The notes below the pieces were generated by a model that saw nothing but the letters and a program-made list of their open reading frames with translations, ran no database searches and had not been told where the DNA came from. Shown here one piece after another: positions 1-8,042 of a DNA stretch of 64,000 bases. The stretch's first letter is position 1. Every line of letters begins with the position of its first letter. The stretch is from assembly GCA_017303805.1 (NCBI GenBank), contig JAFLBQ010000002.1, positions 186,001 through 250,000 on the forward strand. The letters are read 5' to 3'. A program made the position numbers and the translations under genes. This DNA comes from Cytophagales bacterium. Its GTDB lineage: Bacteria > Bacteroidota > Bacteroidia > Cytophagales > Cyclobacteriaceae.

Positions 1-2
1 CT

Positions 3-968
3 GTAATGGAGTTAAAGTCCCGGTATCGGTTAACACTAACCGGTACACCTTTGGAAAACACCACCCTGGATTTATGGTCGCAAATGACATTTATTAACCC
101 CGGCCTGTTGGGTGGCCAAACTTTTTTTAAGAACGAATACCAACAACCTATTGAAAAGAAGCGCGATGAAGCCAAGACAAAAAAGCTCAACGCGATTATC
201 AAACCCTTTATTTTGCGCAGGTTAAAATCGCAGGTGGCTACCGATTTGCCCGAAAAGGTTGAAAATGTGTACTACACCAACATGACCACCGAGCAAGAAG
301 AGAAATACGAAGAAGCGAAGTCTTTCTACAGGCATAAAATTTTAGACCTGATCGACAAAGAGGGTATTAACAACACCCGCATGATGATTCTGGAAGGGCT
401 TACCAAGTTGCGCCAGATCTCGAATCATCCTAAAATGATCGACACACATTACAAAGGGGCCTCGGGCAAACTGGAAGATGTATCGCACATGCTGGAGAAC
501 GCGCTGTTGGAAGGTCACAAGGTTTTAGTGTTTAGTCAGTTTGTGAAGCATCTTGAAATTGTAAAGAATTTATTGACAGAACAGAAAATTCCGTTTGCCT
601 ACCTGGATGGCTCCAGCACCGATCGCAAAGAACAGGTAGAAAAATTTAATAAAGACCCGAACCTGAAAGTGTTTCTTATTTCTATTAAAGCGGGTGGGCT
701 TGGTCTTAATCTAACGGAGGCTGACTATGTGTTTATTCTCGACCCTTGGTGGAACCCAGCCGTAGAAGCGCAGGCTACAGACCGGGCACACCGCATTGGC
801 CAGAAAAAGAAAGTGTTCAGCTATAAGTTTATTACCCGCAATACGGTTGAAGAAAAAATTCTAACACTTCAAAAACACAAACTAAAACTCTCTGAAAACC
901 TTATCCAATCAGAAGAAAGTGTAATCAAGTCGCTTTCGCGCGAAGACATTGAAATGCTGTTGAACTAA
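3..968 (+). CDS. SNF2-family DEAD/DEAH helicase, C-terminal part (truncated by window start)
   Basis: This is the end of an SNF2/Rad54-type ATP-dependent DNA translocase; the reading frame is open to the first bases, so the gene begins outside the window. The visible part starts in the end of the first RecA-like lobe (LTGTPLEN, motif III region, about nt 36-60), followed by the SNF2 linker and the second lobe. Helicase motif V (GGLGLNLTEADYV) and motif VI (QATDRAHRIGQ, about nt 770-805) are intact, as expected for an active ATPase. Such proteins remodel nucleoprotein complexes, for example RapA-like RNA polymerase recycling, but the exact role in Bacteroidota is not settled. Nothing in this fragment looks broken. 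Confidence 0.93.
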   Translation, partial: VMELKSRYRLTLTGTPLENTTLDLWSQMTFINPGLLGGQTFFKNEYQQPIEKKRDEAKTKKLNAIIKPFILRRLKSQVATDLPEKVENVYYTNMTTEQEEKYEEAKSFYRHKILDLIDKEGINNTRMMILEGLTKLRQISNHPKMIDTHYKGASGKLEDVSHMLENALLEGHKVLVFSQFVKHLEIVKNLLTEQKIPFAYLDGSSTDRKEQVEKFNKDPNLKVFLISIKAGGLGLNLTEADYVFILDPWWNPAVEAQATDRAHRIGQKKKVFSYKFITRNTVEEKILTLQKHKLKLSENLIQSEESVIKSLSREDIEMLLN

Positions 969-985
969 CCTGGCCTTTATATAAT

Positions 986-1825
986 TCATTTACGGTCTTT
1001 CCACCGGTTGTGCGACCATAACCACCCGCCCGGTTGTGCCTGGATAATTTTCTCTGTTGCTTTTACATAATTGTCAATAATCCGATCGCTTCCCTTTTCG
1101 TACGGAGGTTCATCAATTAGTTCGTACTCGGCTTCGTAATATCCGCGTTTAACTTTGCGCACACCCATAAAAAGAACGGGGCACTGCAGCAGAACTGCCA
1201 GTTGACTAATGGCCTGGTAAAATGCGGTGCGTTGATTCAAAAAGGTTGTCCAGTATTTTTTATCATAGCCCATTCCCGGAAACTGATCGGCCACCAGGGC
1301 TATCCCACGCACAAGAGATTTGCGGGTTATCGATTCGCGGCCTACCATCTGGCGTTTGATGGGATACGCACCAAAGCGCGTGCGCCCTGCCAGCGAAAAA
1401 GCATTGAACAGGGCGCTGCTCTGCGGCTGGTAAACAAAGTCCAATACCGTAAAGTAGTTTGAACCGGCTGCCAGCAACCACTCCCAGTTAAACTGATGCG
1501 AAGCCAGCATGAGCACCGTTTTCCCTTCCGAAATTAGTTTTTGAGGTATCTCAGGGTTTACAAACTTGACGCGCGCAAGCAAATCGTCTTTTTGAATTGT
1601 AAGTAGTTTTAAAGTCTCAACAGCATAGTCGCAAAGGTTATGGTAAAACTGTTTTTCAATTTGTCTTATCTCTGCTTCACTCTTCTGCGGAAACGAGTTT
1701 TTAAGATTTTTGCGAACCAATTTTTTACGGTACCCCACCAGGTAATAACTAACCACAAACAATAAGTCGGAAAAGAGATAAAGTATAAAAAGCGGAGTGC
1801 GCGAAAGGATTCTCAGCAACAGCAT
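986..1825 (-). CDS. Lysophospholipid acyltransferase family protein (LpxL/HtrB-like)
   Basis: A 279-residue membrane-associated acyltransferase of the lipid A biosynthesis (LpxL/LpxM/HtrB) superfamily. It begins with a hydrophobic anchor (about residues 5-30) and carries the HX4[D/E] catalytic motif as H110-QFNW-E115. Length and layout are normal for the family, which transfers an acyl chain to a lipid A precursor or related lipid at the inner membrane. Substrate cannot be decided from sequence; in Bacteroidota these genes include ornithine/aminolipid and lipid A acyltransferases. It is convergent with the helicase gene (17-bp gap) and divergent from the SDR gene across 44 bp. Confidence 0.88.
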   Translation of the reverse strand: MLLLRILSRTPLFILYLFSDLLFVVSYYLVGYRKKLVRKNLKNSFPQKSEAEIRQIEKQFYHNLCDYAVETLKLLTIQKDDLLARVKFVNPEIPQKLISEGKTVLMLASHQFNWEWLLAAGSNYFTVLDFVYQPQSSALFNAFSLAGRTRFGAYPIKRQMVGRESITRKSLVRGIALVADQFPGMGYDKKYWTTFLNQRTAFYQAISQLAVLLQCPVLFMGVRKVKRGYYEAEYELIDEPPYEKGSDRIIDNYVKATEKIIQAQPGGWLWSHNRWKDRK

Positions 1826-1851
1826 GGCGGTTCAAAAATAGAATGTTTTAG

Positions 1852-1859
1852 TACTTTTG
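1852..1859 (+). promoter_or_regulatory. Candidate Bacteroidota -7 element (TACTTTTG) for the SDR gene
   Basis: TACTTTTG matches the TAnnTTTG -7 consensus of the Bacteroidota primary sigma factor exactly and lies 10 bp before the SDR ATG. That would give a very short leader. A clear -33 TTG is not visible at the expected spacing, so this is only a plausible call. Confidence 0.4.
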
Positions 1860-1869
1860 CGCGCAACGT

Positions 1870-2676
1870 ATGCATAACAAAGTAGTAATAATTACCGGGG
1901 GCTCTTCGGGTATTGGGTTGGCTTTAGCCGAGCGCTTTGGCCGGGCCGGCTCTAAACTTTTTATTACCGGTCGCAATGCCACTGATTTGAACGCGGCCGT
2001 TGAAACCCTGAAAACAAAGGGCATTACCGTGGCCGCCTTTAGGGCGGATGTAAGCAAAGAAGAAGACAACAAAGCCATGGCCGAAGCGGCAGTGCGTTTG
2101 TACGGCACTATTGACGTGCTCATTAACAATGCCGGTATAAGTATGCGGGCGCTTTTTGCCGAAGTAGATCTTGCCGTAGTAAAGCAGGTGTTGGATATTA
2201 ATTTCTACGGGGTGCTCTATGCTACGCGGTATTGTTTACCCGAAATAATTAAAAACAAAGGGTCGGTAGTTGGCATCTCTTCCATTGCGGGCTTCAGAGG
2301 TTTGCCCGGCCGCGCAGGGTATTCGGCAAGTAAGTTTGCCCTTAACGGATTTTTAGAAGTGCTGCGTACTGAGTTATTGAAAACCGGAGTACATGTGCTA
2401 ACCGCCTGCCCGGGATTTACTGCCTCCAACATCCGCATGCGAGCACTAACCAAAGATGGTACCACGCAGGGCGATTCGCCCCGCGCAGAAGAGAAGATGA
2501 TGACTGCGGAAGAATGTGCCGACCATATTTACAGAGCGGTGGTTAAACGCAAGCGTACATTAATACTTACTACCCAGGGCAAACTGGCTGTGTGGTTAAA
2601 CAAGTGGTGGCCCTCGCTGGCCGACCGGCTGGTCTATGCCACTTTTGCCAAGGAAGCCAATGCGCCAATCCGGTAG
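1870..2676 (+). CDS. SDR family NAD(P)-dependent oxidoreductase
   Basis: A 268-residue classical short-chain dehydrogenase/reductase. Visible motifs are the Rossmann cofactor loop TGGSSGIG (residues 9-16), NNAG (86-89), the catalytic Ser near S138, and the YSASK signature with Tyr151 and Lys155. The C-terminal extension after about residue 200, containing a hydrophobic WLNKWWPSLADRL segment, resembles SDRs of the 3-ketodihydrosphingosine reductase/DhrS7 type. That would fit Bacteroidota sphingolipid synthesis, but substrate assignment is inference. The ATG at 1870 is preceded by a good -7 match. The acyltransferase is divergent next door, so a shared role in lipid metabolism is possible but unproven. 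Confidence 0.88.
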   Translation: MHNKVVIITGGSSGIGLALAERFGRAGSKLFITGRNATDLNAAVETLKTKGITVAAFRADVSKEEDNKAMAEAAVRLYGTIDVLINNAGISMRALFAEVDLAVVKQVLDINFYGVLYATRYCLPEIIKNKGSVVGISSIAGFRGLPGRAGYSASKFALNGFLEVLRTELLKTGVHVLTACPGFTASNIRMRALTKDGTTQGDSPRAEEKMMTAEECADHIYRAVVKRKRTLILTTQGKLAVWLNKWWPSLADRLVYATFAKEANAPIR

Positions 2677-2685
2677 CAGGCCAAC

Positions 2686-4596
2686 TTATGTTTTGGTTAC
2701 AAAAACAATCTTCACGTTATCGGCTTTATTAATGTTCCGGTAAAACTCAACCAGTTCAGGATACGATTCCGGTGGAAACTCTCCCGCTTTCATTTTTAAT
2801 TTACGAATGTAAATCAAGCTGCCCTGGTCTAATTTGTACTGGCATTCGTATTCGCCAAAGCGCGATTGGTGTTTGATCCCTTCCGGTACAAACTCCGGGT
2901 AAATCTCCTCGGGTATTTTATATACAATGCTGTCCACATCTGTAAAAGCTACCCTCCGCACCACATTGTGCTTTCGTTGTTCTGATTTTTCAGGTATGTA
3001 ATTGGAGCGGTTCATCAGATTTGGCACAATAAACAAGCGCTTACCGCTAACTGTGGCCAGCCGGTTTAATGCCAGTTGCACCGTTACATCGGCCGTTGGA
3101 ATACGGTGCTTTTGGTTGGCTACCGAAAAAGAAACCACATCAAAGGCTGGTATTTGGGTGTGATTCTGAATCCACTTTTTCTGATCATCGGGCCCACTGT
3201 TTACGAAATGGTTTAAGTCTCCGTTTTCATATTGTAACCCTGCGTAGCGGGTTTTAACGGTGGCGGTTGCATTACCGGCTTTATCCAGTTGCACTTGGGC
3301 AAAGCGGCTCTGCAAGTTTTGGCTTTGCGAGTAAACCGGAGTGTGTACAATTTTTGCACCGCCATCGGTTATTAACAATGCCTTTCTGTTACCCGTAAAA
3401 CTGCCCATGTACCCAAACGGATTGGTTTGGCTCGTGCATTCCAACCACAAAGTATCGGCACCGTTGGGCACAGCTACCACTACGTGATTGAATTGCGAGC
3501 TGGGGAAATCGGTGATCAGCGGTGCTTCGTCTTCACCGGCCCGAATTAAAACATAGTTCGCCTTCACTCCGGCAGCGCCCAGCAAGGCCACTGTATAATT
3601 CGATAATGCCTTGCAATCGCCATAGCCGGTTTTGTCCACCACCTGGGCTTCGAAGGGCTGATGGCTGCCAATACCCAACTGAATACTCACATAGCGGGTT
3701 TTGTTTTGCAGGTATTGGTAAATGGCGCTGGCTTTTTCTTCGGTGGTTGTTAGCTTGGAAGTGAGCGCTTTGATTTTCAAAATAGTTTCTTCGGGTAACA
3801 CATCGCGGCCCTTGTTCAGCGAGCCAATCCACTTTCCAAATTCGTCCCAGGTGGTCATGTTGCCTTCGTACCCTTCGTAGGAAAATTGTGTGGGCGCTGC
3901 ATAAATTCGTTGTACCAGCACCTCGCGCAGCGGTCCGTGGCGTTCAAACTTAAGGGGCATTACATTTTCAAAGTTCCAGGTAATAGCTTCCAGCTTCTCG
4001 GTTGTTGAAGATTTAACCGGTTGTGCTGAAATATTCTGCGTGCGGTACCGGGGCTCTAATTCTTTTGGATAGGCAATGGTGTACGAAGCCTTTTCGAGGG
4101 CAACGCGCTCGCTACTTAAAACCACATAGCCCGGAATATGAAACAGGTATTTGAACTCCAGCTCGTACTCGAACTCAACTGTGTAGGGGTAAACACTCTG
4201 GGCCAGGCTGGCTACTTTAATCCGGTTATCGCTATACAAGCTATAGCCATCGTATTCACTTTGGTCGTAGAACTCAGAATTCTTTAATTTTTTTATCTGC
4301 TTTCCGGAAGCATCGTAGGCGGCCGCAGTAAAATTGTTGAGCCGCGTTAATTTGTCGTAGCCTACAACTTCGGTTGCGTAGCGTTTGCCGTTTTCATTCA
4401 ATATGGTGTAAACCGACTTAACCGAATAAACCGCCTTACTTTTAGAAGTAATTTTAAAAGTAGATTCTTCCAGCCGTATTACCACATCGGCATTTTCTTT
4501 TAAAGCTGGTGCAATGGTACTTACCGGGTATTTGCTATCGGCTGCCCGGGTATTAAGAACTATACTTGCTGCAATGCTAGCAATTACTAACCTCAT
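2686..4596 (-). CDS. DUF3857 / transglutaminase-like secreted protein, catalytic Cys-His retained
   Basis: A 636-residue exported protein: N-terminal signal peptide (about residues 1-19), a DUF3857 beta-rich domain (about 30-220), a transglutaminase-like domain (about 270-400) and a C-terminal beta domain. The transglutaminase core keeps the catalytic cysteine in GYGDCK (C328) and the histidine in FNHVVV (H371); the usual Asp is Glu in the following WLECT. Function of the family is unknown; a periplasmic or outer-surface role is inferred from the signal peptide. It lies 18 bp downstream of a second DUF3857 gene and is probably co-transcribed with it. The two proteins are clearly related in domain order but diverged, see the neighbouring entry. 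Confidence 0.85.
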   Translation of the reverse strand: MRLVIASIAASIVLNTRAADSKYPVSTIAPALKENADVVIRLEESTFKITSKSKAVYSVKSVYTILNENGKRYATEVVGYDKLTRLNNFTAAAYDASGKQIKKLKNSEFYDQSEYDGYSLYSDNRIKVASLAQSVYPYTVEFEYELEFKYLFHIPGYVVLSSERVALEKASYTIAYPKELEPRYRTQNISAQPVKSSTTEKLEAITWNFENVMPLKFERHGPLREVLVQRIYAAPTQFSYEGYEGNMTTWDEFGKWIGSLNKGRDVLPEETILKIKALTSKLTTTEEKASAIYQYLQNKTRYVSIQLGIGSHQPFEAQVVDKTGYGDCKALSNYTVALLGAAGVKANYVLIRAGEDEAPLITDFPSSQFNHVVVAVPNGADTLWLECTSQTNPFGYMGSFTGNRKALLITDGGAKIVHTPVYSQSQNLQSRFAQVQLDKAGNATATVKTRYAGLQYENGDLNHFVNSGPDDQKKWIQNHTQIPAFDVVSFSVANQKHRIPTADVTVQLALNRLATVSGKRLFIVPNLMNRSNYIPEKSEQRKHNVVRRVAFTDVDSIVYKIPEEIYPEFVPEGIKHQSRFGEYECQYKLDQGSLIYIRKLKMKAGEFPPESYPELVEFYRNINKADNVKIVFVTKT

Positions 4597-4614
4597 ACTT
4601 GGTTCTGTTACGGT

Positions 4615-6555
4615 TTAATTCTTCTTTAGTACAATTTGTTCTGCCTGTTTGGCAACCACCTGGTTATAAAATTCGCGCAGCACGGCATGGTCTGTTTGTG
4701 GTACAATAACCTGGTTCATTGTAAAGATACTTGTAAGTGTGATGTTACTGCCACTGTGGGAGATGTTGTACACATAGCGGCCACCGTTTTGGGGCAAGGT
4801 CATTACCTTACTCTTTGGAAGTTCATCTACCTTGTAGCCGTCCGGAATTTGAATCTTACACATAAATACCTCTTCGGAGGGGGCACCGTAATCTATCGGG
4901 TACACACGCGTTTCACTTTTAAAAGGATTCTGTTTTATGCGGCTGGTTATAAGCGGGTTTAGGTAAATGGCATCGCCCATTACCTCGCCATGCTCTGCAA
5001 TAGTTACTTCGTGGGCATGCACAAAATGCTTATCGTTTTCGCTTACGTTGTTAAATTCGGAATTGGCCAAAGTCCATTGCTTTTCACTTTGAAATTCTTT
5101 CACAAAAGCTTCTTGGTCTCGGGCGTGGTATCTTTTACGAACCGGCAAAGCATGGTAGCCTTCGTTCGAAAAATTTACTTTCCCTTCGATGGAGCCATCG
5201 GCTGTAAGCCGGGCATCTACATTTATAACATTACGCCCTTTTGCTTTGGGCTCAATGTTCAGCCACCCGTGGTTTGTCTTACTTATCACCAGCCCCTGGC
5301 CGTTGAGGCACCGATCGGGTAGTATGGTATAGGGAAGATATTTTTCAGTAGCGTCTAACAAAATAACTTTATCGGCCAGCCGAACTGCACATACCACGTA
5401 GTTGAATTGGCGTGTCATGGGGTATGCCGGGCGAATAAACCCATGGCTGCGGGTGCTTAGCAAAACCATATCTACAGGAATGTTTGCTTTGTCTATCATA
5501 GAAGCCATCAACACATTGATATCGCCCGAGGTTCCTTTCTTTTTTTCAAGAATCTTTTTAAGATCGCCCGGATAAAAATCTTCGGTGCCATCCCACTCTA
5601 TGTTTTGAGAAACATACCGGTGTATTGCTTCAACTTTTTGAATCGGTTCAGTAAGGCCTGCCGTTACTTGTGCTGTTATTTCCTTCAAAAAACCCGACCT
5701 ATCAATTACACGTCCAAAATCTTCATCTTTTAGCAAGTCATCGTTCAGTTTGCTCCACGAGCCCATAATTTCTCGTGTGGGTTGACCCGGAAAAGCCACA
5801 TACGAAAGCGCAAAGTTAATGCGCGAAATGTAGTTGTCTTCCGAAGTCATGTAGGGTTCTTCTCTAAAAGCCGGAGCATCCTTCACAATCCAATGATGGC
5901 CTTTTACCTGCACCCCATTAACATTCAAGTCTTTTGATTCATTGGTGCTTACACTCAAGTATCCTTGCATGTACCGCTCGTAGTGAAAGAAGTCTGGTAT
6001 CATCGCCCAATATTCGCTCCACCGGGTGGGTATGGTTCGCTGAAATTGCCAATTGGGAAAGTTGGTCCAAAATTCGGAGGTAACGGTATAGGAATATTCC
6101 AGGATCGACCCCTCTTTAACATCGGGCATGGTAAATTTTTGTTGATTGAAGGAACGGTTGAATTTTTCTTTGAACATGCCCTTTTTATCCAGTTTCGATT
6201 CTACCATTTTTCCATCTACCAGATTATAGGTGCTGGCTTTTATAGAAGAAACCCTTTCTTCGGTACTTCCCGCCTGTCTTAAAAGTATGGCCACATCACC
6301 CCAACGCAGGCCATCCTTGCGCAGGATTTTTATTCGGGTGTGTCGTTCAAATACCATGTTAATCGAACTGGACATAACGTTGAGATAGGCCGTACCGTAA
6401 TCAACCAGCACGGCTGCGGCTGCCGAAGAATCTGTGGGATAAACTGTCATCTTTAAATCGTCCATCGGAATGTCTCCATACTTTACCGGAGGCTTTTGGG
6501 CTTGTGCGGTTTGAACAAAAAAGACTAAAATCAACAATAGAACACAAAATCGCAT
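4615..6555 (-). CDS. DUF3857 / transglutaminase-like secreted protein, catalytic residues lost
   Basis: A 646-residue exported paralogue of the downstream DUF3857 protein. The signal peptide spans about residues 1-19 (cleavage likely after AQA), then come DUF3857, a transglutaminase-fold region and a C-terminal beta domain. At the position of the catalytic cysteine the motif reads GTSGDI, with Ile346 replacing Cys, and the FNH histidine has become FNY (Tyr386); the Asp in LLDAT remains. The fold is probably kept without transglutaminase/protease chemistry, suggesting a binding or scaffold role. It is the first gene of a two-gene minus-strand unit and is divergent from radA over about 100 bp. 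Confidence 0.84.
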   Translation of the reverse strand: MRFCVLLLILVFFVQTAQAQKPPVKYGDIPMDDLKMTVYPTDSSAAAAVLVDYGTAYLNVMSSSINMVFERHTRIKILRKDGLRWGDVAILLRQAGSTEERVSSIKASTYNLVDGKMVESKLDKKGMFKEKFNRSFNQQKFTMPDVKEGSILEYSYTVTSEFWTNFPNWQFQRTIPTRWSEYWAMIPDFFHYERYMQGYLSVSTNESKDLNVNGVQVKGHHWIVKDAPAFREEPYMTSEDNYISRINFALSYVAFPGQPTREIMGSWSKLNDDLLKDEDFGRVIDRSGFLKEITAQVTAGLTEPIQKVEAIHRYVSQNIEWDGTEDFYPGDLKKILEKKKGTSGDINVLMASMIDKANIPVDMVLLSTRSHGFIRPAYPMTRQFNYVVCAVRLADKVILLDATEKYLPYTILPDRCLNGQGLVISKTNHGWLNIEPKAKGRNVINVDARLTADGSIEGKVNFSNEGYHALPVRKRYHARDQEAFVKEFQSEKQWTLANSEFNNVSENDKHFVHAHEVTIAEHGEVMGDAIYLNPLITSRIKQNPFKSETRVYPIDYGAPSEEVFMCKIQIPDGYKVDELPKSKVMTLPQNGGRYVYNISHSGSNITLTSIFTMNQVIVPQTDHAVLREFYNQVVAKQAEQIVLKKN

Positions 6556-6656
6556 AGTGTAGAGTAGTTAAGTCTTTTAAGATACATACAAAAATTTACA
6601 TGCTAAATGCACCTGCCAGTACTTTTTCCCTAAACTTGCGTACCAATTTTTATTCT

Positions 6657-8042
6657 GTGGCCAAATCCAAAACACTATTCTTCTGCCAGAGTTGTGGGTA
6701 CGAATCGCCCAAGTGGATAGGCAAGTGCCCCTCGTGCAGCGCCTGGAATAGTTTTGTTGAAGAAGTGGTAACAAAAACAGAAGCCGACCGAAACACCTGG
6801 CGGCAGGATAATTCAAAATCCAAAATCAACAAGCCAAAAACGTTAAACGAAATTACATCCTCTTCTGAAGTAAGGATAACCACGCCCGATGTGGAGCTAA
6901 ACCGGGTACTGGGTGGCGGCATTGTGCCAGGCTCATTGATTTTAATTGGTGGCGAACCTGGTATTGGCAAATCTACCTTAATGCTGCAAGTGGCGCTATC
7001 GCTCAGCAAAGCAAAAGTGTTGTACGTATCGGGTGAAGAAAGTGAACAACAAATAAAAATGCGGGCCGAGCGGTTAACCGGTAACTCCAAAACCAGCTAC
7101 GAAAATTTTTTTATGCTGGCCGAAACAGAAACCCGCAACATCTTTCAGGCGGTAGAAAATCTGGAGCCCGCACTTTTAATTGTTGACTCAATACAAACCC
7201 TGCACTCGCACATGTTAGATAGTGCTGCGGGTAGTGTGGGGCAGGTGCGCCAGTGCGCTGCCGAGTTGATGAAGTTTGCCAAAGAAACAAACACTCCGGT
7301 TTTTCTGGTTGGCCATATAACCAAAGATGGTTCGCTTGCCGGGCCCAAAGTGTTAGAGCACATGGTGGACACCGTTTTGCAGTTTGAAGGCGACCGGCAC
7401 CTGGCGTACAGGATTCTTCGTACTACAAAAAACCGGTTTGGCTCCACTTCAGAAATTGGCATTTACGAAATGTTAGGCAGTGGATTACGAGAAGTGAGTA
7501 ATCCTTCAGAGATCTTAATTTCACAGAAAGATGGACAGGTTACCGGTGCTACTATTGGTGCCACCATTGAGGGCAACAGACCCTTGTTAATAGAAATACA
7601 ATCGTTGGTGAGCCCGGCATCGTATGGTACACCGCAACGTACGCCCAACGGGTTTGATCAAAAGCGACTCAACATGTTGTTGGCGGTATTGGAAAAACGG
7701 TGTGGCTTTAGAGTAGGCACACAAGATGTTTTTGTAAACATGGCCGGAGGAATTTACGTGGAAGATCCGGCAATCGATCTGGCACTTTGTGTGTCCATTA
7801 TTTCATCGATGGAAGAAATTCCGGTAAACGATAAAATCTGTTTTGCTGCCGAAATTGGGTTGGGTGGCGAATTGCGGGCTGTAAACAGAATTGACCAGCG
7901 CATTTCCGAAGCCGAGAAATTAGGCTTTGAAGAAATTTACATTTCGAAGTATAGTAAAAAAACACTCGATCTTTCCAAGACAAAAATCAAAGTGAAATCG
8001 TTTGGGAAGTTACGCGAAGTGTTTGAAGAGTTAATGCGGTAG
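6657..8042 (+). CDS. radA: DNA repair protein RadA
   Basis: RadA/Sms, a RecA-like branch migration helicase acting in recombination intermediate processing. I place the start at GTG 6657 (461 residues) because it gives the canonical beginning MAKSKT directly before the zinc finger; the longer frame from ATG 6600 adds 19 residues not typical of the family. The zinc finger uses C10, C13, C24 and C27. The RecA-like ATPase has Walker A GGEPGIGKST, the RadA-specific KNRFG motif, and a C-terminal Lon-type domain. Its stop codon abuts the stop of the convergent alpha-2-macroglobulin gene with no gap. Confidence 0.96.
   Translation: MAKSKTLFFCQSCGYESPKWIGKCPSCSAWNSFVEEVVTKTEADRNTWRQDNSKSKINKPKTLNEITSSSEVRITTPDVELNRVLGGGIVPGSLILIGGEPGIGKSTLMLQVALSLSKAKVLYVSGEESEQQIKMRAERLTGNSKTSYENFFMLAETETRNIFQAVENLEPALLIVDSIQTLHSHMLDSAAGSVGQVRQCAAELMKFAKETNTPVFLVGHITKDGSLAGPKVLEHMVDTVLQFEGDRHLAYRILRTTKNRFGSTSEIGIYEMLGSGLREVSNPSEILISQKDGQVTGATIGATIEGNRPLLIEIQSLVSPASYGTPQRTPNGFDQKRLNMLLAVLEKRCGFRVGTQDVFVNMAGGIYVEDPAIDLALCVSIISSMEEIPVNDKICFAAEIGLGGELRAVNRIDQRISEAEKLGFEEIYISKYSKKTLDLSKTKIKVKSFGKLREVFEELMR

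Noticed and set aside
4636-6282. Several 80-110-codon plus-strand frames opposite the DUF3857 gene
   Set aside because: Compositionally biased antisense shadows with no start context or similarity.
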